12,364 bases of DNA from JAKANT01 sp035502095 (GTDB taxonomy: Bacteria; Pseudomonadota; Gammaproteobacteria; Burkholderiales; Burkholderiaceae_F): assembly GCA_035502095.1 (NCBI GenBank), contig DATJUX010000047.1, positions 1-12,364 on the forward strand. Reading direction: 5' to 3'. The position numbers and the translations under genes were made by a program. Shown piece by piece: positions 7,109-12,364 of this stretch (its first letter is position 1; each line of letters opens with the position of its first letter). The notes beneath the pieces were generated by a model that saw nothing but the letters and a program-made list of their open reading frames with translations, did not search any database and was not told the origin of the DNA.

Positions 7109-9364
7109 CTATTCCGGCAGCGCGACCGAGCGGAAGAACCCCACCATGTCCGCGTCGGGCTCACCGAAGTATTTAGCGTAGGCGGCGCGGAATCCCTGCG
7201 CGGCGTAGATGCGGCTCAGCGCACGATCGACGGCGAGGCGCCCGTCTTCTTCACCGCGGCGCATCGCGATCCCGATCGGGGCGAGAGTGAAGCGACGATC
7301 CAGGACCTTCAGGTCACTGGCCGCCGGGCTGCGCCTGGCCGCGTCGAGCAGGATCGAGCGGTCGGCGAAGAACACGTTGGCCTTGCGCTCGGCCACGGCC
7401 TGCACGCCTTCCGTGAAGTCCTTCACCGTAATGACCGTTGCGGTGAGCTGGAGCTCGGCGAGCCGGTCGGCGAGCGCTTTCTCGCCCGGAGAGCCTTCGA
7501 CCACCGCTAACGTCTGTGCCTGAAGCAGCGCCTGCGTCGGCGTGCCACGCCACAGCGGTCTGGTCGAACTCGGCCGCTCGGAGAGCGCGCGGCTCAGGCC
7601 GGCGGGCGCATCGGTGCGCAGCAGCGCGCCGATGCCACCCTGGAAGATCGGAATGGAGAACGACACTTCCTTCCGGGCCGACAGCGTGACCGGCTCGCCG
7701 CATACCGCGTTGATTTTCCCGTCGCGCAGCGCGGCGAGCTGGCTTTCGCGGGTGATCCGCACCCATGACACCTCCAGAGCGGGCAGGCCGAGGTCCGCCT
7801 TCAGTTGCTCGGCGACCTTGCCGCACAACTCCACCGCATAGCCGGCCGGCTTGCCCGAGTCGTCGTAGGAGAACGGCCGCGCGTCGGCGTAGTAGCCGAA
7901 GGCGAGCTTGCCGGTCTGCATCACGCCCTCCGGAGCAGCGGCTGCCTGCGCGTGGGCCGGCCCGGGCAGCATGGCGGCGGCTACGAAAGCGAGCGCGAGC
8001 AGGACTGCCGCCGCGACCCCCCCGGCAAGCGCCGGCTTGCGTGCGCCCGCTTCGGCACCCGCGAACCGCGGCGCGAGGAAGCCGTAGAGGACGTAGGTCA
8101 GCGCGAGCACGATCGTGCCGCCGAGCACCGCGTCCTTGCCGGAGGCGAAGATGGCGTACGTCGAGTACAACATCGCGACCAGGGCGACGAACATGTTGCG
8201 CTTGAAGACGCTGTCGGCGACCTGCGCGGTCTTCATCATCACCGCGAGCGCCGACAGTGAGATGATGTAGGGAATCACGTTGGTCACCACTGCGAGGTTG
8301 ACCAGCGCATTGAACTGTTCGCTGAGCGTTGGGGAGATGGTCGACAGCGCCATCAGGGTCTGCACGACGCCCATGATCACCATGCCGGCCACCGGGGCCC
8401 CCATGTTGTTCTCCTTCGCGAACACGGTCGGGAACAACCGGTCCGCGGCCGCGGTCTTCGCGGTCTGCGCGATGGTGAACTGCCAGCCGAGCAGCGAGCC
8501 GAGGCAGGCGATCACGGCGAGCGCCATGATGATCTGGCCGACCACCGGGGTGAACATCTTGGCGTAGGCAAGCGCGAAAGGCCCGGTGGACTTCGCCAGC
8601 TCCGCGTTCGGCACGATGCCCTGGATCACGGCGGTCGACAGGATGTAGATCACCGCCGCGCCGAGCGTGCCGAACATGCAGGCGAGCGGCACGTCGCGTT
8701 TCGGGTTCTCGACCGCGTCGGAGTTCTGCGCCGCCGATTCCATGCCAAGGAAGGCCCACAGCGTGAGCGCGATGCTCGAGCCCATGCCCTCGAGCAGCTT
8801 CATGCCCTGCGGGTTCCACGCTTCGGCGAAGACCGCGCCCTTGAACCAGAACCAGCCGATCACCGAGATGCCGGCGACGGGAATGATCACGCCCCACACC
8901 GTCACCGCGCCGAACTTGCCGGTCACCGAGGGGCCGCCGAAGTTGGCGACCGTGGTGAGCCAGATCAGCACGATCACGCTGATGCAGGTCGCGATCGGCG
9001 TGGCCGACATCGCCGGGAAGAAACCGGCGAGGTAGCCGACGGCCGAGATGGCAATCGCCACGTTGCCGATGGCGAGCGAGAAGAAGTACAGCAGGAAGGT
9101 GAGGAAGTAGCCGCCCTTGCCGTAAGCGTCCTCTGCGTAGGCCGCCATGCCCCCCGGCCGCTGGTTGAAGATGCCGGCCTGGGCGAAGCCGTAGGCGATC
9201 GCCATCGAGCCGATCGCCGTGACGATCCAGGAGAGCAGCGAGATCGCGCCCACCTTCGCCATGTTGGTCGGCAGCATGATGATGCCGGAGCCCATCATGT
9301 TGACGGCGACCACCACCGTCAGCTGCATCATGGTCATCTTCTTCTTCGGAGCTGCGCTTGCCAT
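7109..9364 (-). CDS. PotE-type putrescine:ornithine antiporter fused to a periplasmic amino-acid-binding domain
   Basis: A 751-residue inner-membrane protein; PotE alone is about 439. Residues 1 to about 435 closely resemble E. coli PotE: NMMGSGIIMLPT at 22-33, TLWAFLG at 201-207, VENPKRDVP at 218-226, GSLLGWQFTIAQ at 289-300 and LVNLAVVTNVIPYI at 354-367. Of the PotE residues reported for putrescine recognition, W201, E207, W292 and Y425 correspond to W203, E209, W294 and Y427, while C62 corresponds to A63. After a basic stretch (R433, R442, K443) comes an extra hydrophobic helix (446-467) ending in AHA-QA (470-474), like a signal peptide. Residues about 485-740 are a family 3 solute-binding domain (PF00497 type), with ARPFSYDDSGKPAGY at 495-509 and an SARKEVSFS strand at 562-570. 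With 12 helices ending in the cytoplasm, the extra helix would place this domain in the periplasm. The ATG at 9364 follows a GGGAGA site; the upstream adiA stop is 10 bases away. Confidence 0.9.
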   Translation of the reverse strand: MASAAPKKKMTMMQLTVVVAVNMMGSGIIMLPTNMAKVGAISLLSWIVTAIGSMAIAYGFAQAGIFNQRPGGMAAYAEDAYGKGGYFLTFLLYFFSLAIGNVAIAISAVGYLAGFFPAMSATPIATCISVIVLIWLTTVANFGGPSVTGKFGAVTVWGVIIPVAGISVIGWFWFKGAVFAEAWNPQGMKLLEGMGSSIALTLWAFLGMESAAQNSDAVENPKRDVPLACMFGTLGAAVIYILSTAVIQGIVPNAELAKSTGPFALAYAKMFTPVVGQIIMALAVIACLGSLLGWQFTIAQTAKTAAADRLFPTVFAKENNMGAPVAGMVIMGVVQTLMALSTISPTLSEQFNALVNLAVVTNVIPYIISLSALAVMMKTAQVADSVFKRNMFVALVAMLYSTYAIFASGKDAVLGGTIVLALTYVLYGFLAPRFAGAEAGARKPALAGGVAAAVLLALAFVAAAMLPGPAHAQAAAAPEGVMQTGKLAFGYYADARPFSYDDSGKPAGYAVELCGKVAEQLKADLGLPALEVSWVRITRESQLAALRDGKINAVCGEPVTLSARKEVSFSIPIFQGGIGALLRTDAPAGLSRALSERPSSTRPLWRGTPTQALLQAQTLAVVEGSPGEKALADRLAELQLTATVITVKDFTEGVQAVAERKANVFFADRSILLDAARRSPAASDLKVLDRRFTLAPIGIAMRRGEEDGRLAVDRALSRIYAAQGFRAAYAKYFGEPDADMVGFFRSVALPE

Positions 9365-9374
9365 AGTCGTCTCC

Positions 9375-11675
9375 CTATTTCTTCAGACACAAGACGTGGT
9401 AGACGCCGTCGATCATTTCCGCGCCCTCGATCACGCCGGCGAAGCCGGGGAACTGCCTCTCCCGGTCCTGCATGCTTTTCAGGTATTGAATCTGCGGCGA
9501 ATCCGCCGCGCCGAAGTTCTCGCCCGACATGAGCATCGGGATGCCTGGCGGGTACGGCATCACCGCGTTCGCCGCGGTGCGCCTCGCCAGCTTGTCGGCG
9601 GGTACCAGCTCGACCTCGCCCGCCACCATTCGTTCGTAGGCCTCGCGCGGCGTCATGTCGGCCGCGGGCAGCATCTCGTAGGCCGCGTTCAGCACCTCGC
9701 CCGGCCCGTTCTCGCGCAGGTACTCGAAGAGTTCGTTGCCGAGGTCGCGCATGCCGATCTTGCCGTAGCGCTGCGGATGCTGCGCGGCGATCTCGGGCAG
9801 CGATTCGGCGACCGCGCGGTTCGAGTCGTAGTCGCGCTTGAAGGCGAGCAGGTTGGTGAGGAGCGTCCCCCACTTGCCCTTGGTGATGCCGATCGAGAAG
9901 AGGAACATCACCTGGAAGTCGGTGACGCGGGTCGGCACGATGCCGAAGCGGTTGAACCACGCGTTGACGAGCGCCGCGGGGACGCCGGTCTTCTCGAGCT
10001 TGCCGTCTTCGCCCATGCCCGGCGACAGGATGCTCACCTTGATCGGGTCGAGCATGCACCAGTCGTCGGCGATGTCGCCGAAGCCGTGCCACTTGTCGCC
10101 GGGGCGCATGATCCAGGGCTCCTGGCTCTGCGCGAGCAACTCCGCCGGGGCATCTTCGAAAGGCACCTTGCGCCCGCCCGGCCCCTTGACCGATTCCAGG
10201 TTCCAGGGCTTGAAGAACCAGTCCTTCTTCTTCTCGAACTCGCGCCGCACGCGACCGACGACCTGGCGGAAGTCGACCGCCTCGTTGATCACTTCCTGCG
10301 TGAGCGAGCGCCCGCCGTTGCCATCCATCATCGACGACGTGATGTCGTTCGACGCCACGATCGCGTAGAGCGGCGACGTGGTGGTGTGCATCATGTAAGC
10401 CTGGTTGAAGCGGTGATGGTCGATCGCGCCGCGGCCGTCGCGCACGTGGATGAAGGAAGCCTGCGAGAAGGCCGCCAGCAGCTTGTGCGTGGAATGCGTG
10501 GCGAAGACCGTCGGTCCCTTGTGCCTCGCCGGGTCGCCGCGCATCGCGAAGTGGTTCTCGTACATCGGGTTGAAGCGCGCGTAGCCGTACCACGCCTCGT
10601 CCATGTGGATGCGGTCACTCGATTTCTCGAGCAGCGCCTCGACGCGCGCCGAGTTGTAGCAGAGGCCGTCGTAGGTGCTATTGGTGACAACGGCGTACAC
10701 AGGCTTCTGGCCTGCGACCTTCTTCGTGAGCGGCCCCGCCTTCGCCTTCGCCTGGATCGTCTTCGGATCCATCTCGGAGGGCGGGATCGGGCCGATGATG
10801 CCGTAGCGGTTGCGCGTCGGCACCATGTAGACGGGCCGCGCGCCGGTGAGCATCAGGCCCTGCTCGATCGACTTGTGGCAGTTGCGGTCGAGCACGACGA
10901 GGTCGTCGGCCTTCATGCAGGCCTGCATGATGCTGCGGTTCGATCCCGACGTGCCGACCACGCCCGAGTAGCTGCGGTGCGCGCCGAAGACGCGGGCGGC
11001 GTACTTCTCGCTCGCGGCGACCGGCCCGGTGTGGTCGAGCAGCGAGCCGAGCGCGCCACGCTCGATACCCATGTCGATGCGAAACACGGGCTCGCCCAGG
11101 AAGTCGAAGAACGCGCGGCCGGCGGGGAGCTTGGTGAAGGCGATGCCGCCCTGGTGGCCGGGGGCCGACCACGAGTGCTCGCGCAACTGCGAGTACAGCG
11201 CGAGTGCACGGGCGTAGGGCGGCAGCAGCTGGGCCCGGTAGCGCTCGACCGCCGCCATCACGCGGCCGGCGACGAAGTCCGCCGTGTCCTCGAGCAGCCA
11301 GACGAACTCGTCCACCATCTCGGCGACCTCGATGGTGATGCCGCCGTGCACGATCTTGCGGTCCGCGGTCAGGAACACGGGAATGTCGGCGTGGCGCTCG
11401 CGCAGCTTGCGCAGCAGCGCGGCGGCCTGCCCGGAGGAGGCCTTGCCTTGGGTGCCCAGGTGCCAGTTCAGCACCAGAGCGCGCAGCGAGGCGTCGGAGC
11501 CGACGATCGCCTCGCCGTCCTCGAGCGAGAGCGCGCGCAGCACGTCGCAATTGCGCGCCGCCAGCGCGGCGGCGATGCTCTCGGCGGCGCGGCCGAGGGC
11601 GGTGTCGATCCGCGCCAGTGCATCGTCGACGATAAGCACGCGCGGCCGCACGGGACCTGCGGTGGGGGTCAGCAT
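9375..11675 (-). CDS. adiA: Biodegradative arginine decarboxylase (AdiA type)
   Basis: A PLP enzyme: arginine gives agmatine + CO2, consuming a proton. It is cytosolic; AdiA relatives are decamers active at low pH. The 766 residues compare with about 756 for E. coli AdiA, which it follows almost end to end: WSAPGHQGG at 169-177, MGIERGALGSLLDHTG at 202-217, GTSGSNRSIMQACM at 241-254, DRNCHKSIEQGLMLTGA at 263-279, DEAWYGYARFNP at 359-370, ATHSTHK at 392-398 with the PLP lysine K398, DPIKVSIL at 543-550 and PYPPGIPMLMSGENFG at 707-722. The N-terminal wing (about 11-140) resembles a response-regulator receiver. These long AdiA-specific stretches argue against lysine or ornithine decarboxylase. 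The frame is open 190 codons further up, but that region is the neighbouring decarboxylase read in another frame. The ATG at 11675 matches the family N-terminus and overlaps the upstream stop by one base (TAATG). Confidence 0.93.
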   Translation of the reverse strand: MLTPTAGPVRPRVLIVDDALARIDTALGRAAESIAAALAARNCDVLRALSLEDGEAIVGSDASLRALVLNWHLGTQGKASSGQAAALLRKLRERHADIPVFLTADRKIVHGGITIEVAEMVDEFVWLLEDTADFVAGRVMAAVERYRAQLLPPYARALALYSQLREHSWSAPGHQGGIAFTKLPAGRAFFDFLGEPVFRIDMGIERGALGSLLDHTGPVAASEKYAARVFGAHRSYSGVVGTSGSNRSIMQACMKADDLVVLDRNCHKSIEQGLMLTGARPVYMVPTRNRYGIIGPIPPSEMDPKTIQAKAKAGPLTKKVAGQKPVYAVVTNSTYDGLCYNSARVEALLEKSSDRIHMDEAWYGYARFNPMYENHFAMRGDPARHKGPTVFATHSTHKLLAAFSQASFIHVRDGRGAIDHHRFNQAYMMHTTTSPLYAIVASNDITSSMMDGNGGRSLTQEVINEAVDFRQVVGRVRREFEKKKDWFFKPWNLESVKGPGGRKVPFEDAPAELLAQSQEPWIMRPGDKWHGFGDIADDWCMLDPIKVSILSPGMGEDGKLEKTGVPAALVNAWFNRFGIVPTRVTDFQVMFLFSIGITKGKWGTLLTNLLAFKRDYDSNRAVAESLPEIAAQHPQRYGKIGMRDLGNELFEYLRENGPGEVLNAAYEMLPAADMTPREAYERMVAGEVELVPADKLARRTAANAVMPYPPGIPMLMSGENFGAADSPQIQYLKSMQDRERQFPGFAGVIEGAEMIDGVYHVLCLKK

Positions 11676-12364
11676 TATTTGCGCACCACGTAGGTGTGGA
11701 ACTTGATGCGGCCCTCGACCCGCTCCTGGTACACCCCCTGCACCTCGTAGTTGAAGCCGGGGAAACGGTTGAAAGATTCTTCGAACGCGTGGAAGTAGTC
11801 GAGCATCGGTTTGGCGTGCTCGTCCCAGCGCTCGCCCGGCACCACCACGCCGATGCCCGGCGGATAGATCAGTGCGAGGGTCGCTGCCACCCGGCCCCTG
11901 ACCTGGTCGAGCGGCACGTAGTCGACTTCGTTGCCGACGAGTGCCCGGTAGGCGTCCTGCGGCGACAGCGCCAGTTCGGGGAAGCTCGAAGCACGGAAGC
12001 AGCGCTTCTGCAGCTCCTTGATGTCGCACCCCTTGTAGAAGGCGTGCATCTCGTTGCACACCTTGCGGATCGTGTAGCCCGCATAGCGCTCGCTGTTGGC
12101 GGCGTAGAGCGACGGCAGCACCTCCGCAAGCGGCGCGTCGGCGTCCCACAGGCCCTTGAACTTGACCAGCTTGGCGATCAGGCCGTTGAGCTTGCTTTCG
12201 TCCTCCGCCGGTGTCATCAGGAACAGGATGCTGTTCAGGTCGCACTTCTCGGGCACGATGCGCTGCTCGCGCAGGTAGTTCGCAACCACGGTGGCCGGCA
12301 CGCCGAAGTCGAGGTACGCGCCGGTCTGGCGATCGATGCCCGGCGTCAGCAGCATCAGCTTGTT
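11675..12364 (-). CDS. Ornithine decarboxylase (SpeC/SpeF type), 3' part
   Basis: The C-terminal 229 residues of a fold-type-I PLP decarboxylase that turns ornithine into putrescine + CO2. The 5' two thirds, including the PLP lysine, lie outside the window; the Met codon at 12355 is internal, since the frame runs on to the window edge (N-K-L-M-L-L-T-P). The segment matches SpeC/SpeF specifically: LLTPGIDRQTGAYLDFGVP and VVANYLREQRIVPEKC near its start, then LNSILFLMTPAED and ERYAGYT, a YPPGIGVVVPGE motif and a final PGFNYEVQGVY. CadA-type lysine decarboxylases differ in these stretches. Whether it is biosynthetic or biodegradative cannot be told from the C-terminus, but its place at the head of an arginine-catabolic array beside a PotE-type antiporter suggests the inducible SpeF role. 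Its TAA overlaps the adiA ATG by one base. Confidence 0.88.
   Translation of the reverse strand, partial: NKLMLLTPGIDRQTGAYLDFGVPATVVANYLREQRIVPEKCDLNSILFLMTPAEDESKLNGLIAKLVKFKGLWDADAPLAEVLPSLYAANSERYAGYTIRKVCNEMHAFYKGCDIKELQKRCFRASSFPELALSPQDAYRALVGNEVDYVPLDQVRGRVAATLALIYPPGIGVVVPGERWDEHAKPMLDYFHAFEESFNRFPGFNYEVQGVYQERVEGRIKFHTYVVRK

Noticed and set aside
6020..7510. A 496-codon plus-strand open frame opposite arcA and the end of the antiporter gene.
   Set aside because: It crosses two real genes and their gap, has the repetitive Arg/His/Gln/Ala make-up of an antisense shadow, and resembles no family.
9219..11693. An 824-codon open frame on the plus strand opposite the arginine decarboxylase gene.
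   Set aside because: It is rich in Arg, His, Val, Asp and Ala with no recognisable domain, and lies antisense to a gene with family-wide conservation. Long antisense frames are common in high-GC coding DNA.
11676..12245. A 190-codon N-terminal extension of the arginine decarboxylase.
   Set aside because: It is the ornithine decarboxylase gene read in the wrong frame. The ATG at 11675 gives the standard AdiA N-terminus.

Overview
The window is high-GC DNA with dense genes, short gaps and protein families typical of Proteobacteria. The gene content (arginine deiminase pathway, AdiA-type and SpeC/SpeF-type decarboxylases, PotE-type antiporter) fits a betaproteobacterium best, but this is an inference and no marker gene is present to place it.

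Layout. (1) Positions 3-1454, plus strand: the 3' part of a secreted-type beta-propeller (PQQ-like repeat) protein whose 5' end lies outside the window. (2) Positions 1458-1475: a short GC-rich hairpin between two convergent genes. (3) Positions 1479-2288, minus strand: a four-helix membrane protein of the DUF4239 (bestrophin-like) family. (4) Positions 2289-2499: a 211-base gap carrying a 16-base palindrome that resembles an FNR/Anr oxygen-sensor box. (5) Positions 2500-12364, minus strand: one co-directional array of seven genes. In transcription order they are ornithine decarboxylase (3' part only), AdiA-type arginine decarboxylase, a PotE-type antiporter fused to a periplasmic amino-acid-binding domain, arginine deiminase (arcA), catabolic ornithine carbamoyltransferase (arcB), an AdiC/CadB-like permease, and carbamate kinase (arcC). 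Spacings run from a 1-base overlap to 72 bases, so an operon is likely. Its promoter would lie beyond position 12364.

How it fits together. ArcA, ArcB and ArcC turn arginine into ornithine, ammonia, CO2 and one ATP. Ornithine decarboxylase can turn the resulting ornithine into putrescine, and arginine decarboxylase can turn arginine directly into agmatine. Each decarboxylation consumes a cytoplasmic proton. Two antiporter-type carriers of the APC superfamily would exchange the amino acids for their products. The array therefore looks like a combined ATP-yielding and acid-resisting arginine/ornithine module. The most unusual element is the 751-residue antiporter-binding-protein fusion, whose joint looks like a Sec signal peptide retained as an internal helix. 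No RNA gene, CRISPR array, insertion sequence or attachment site was seen.
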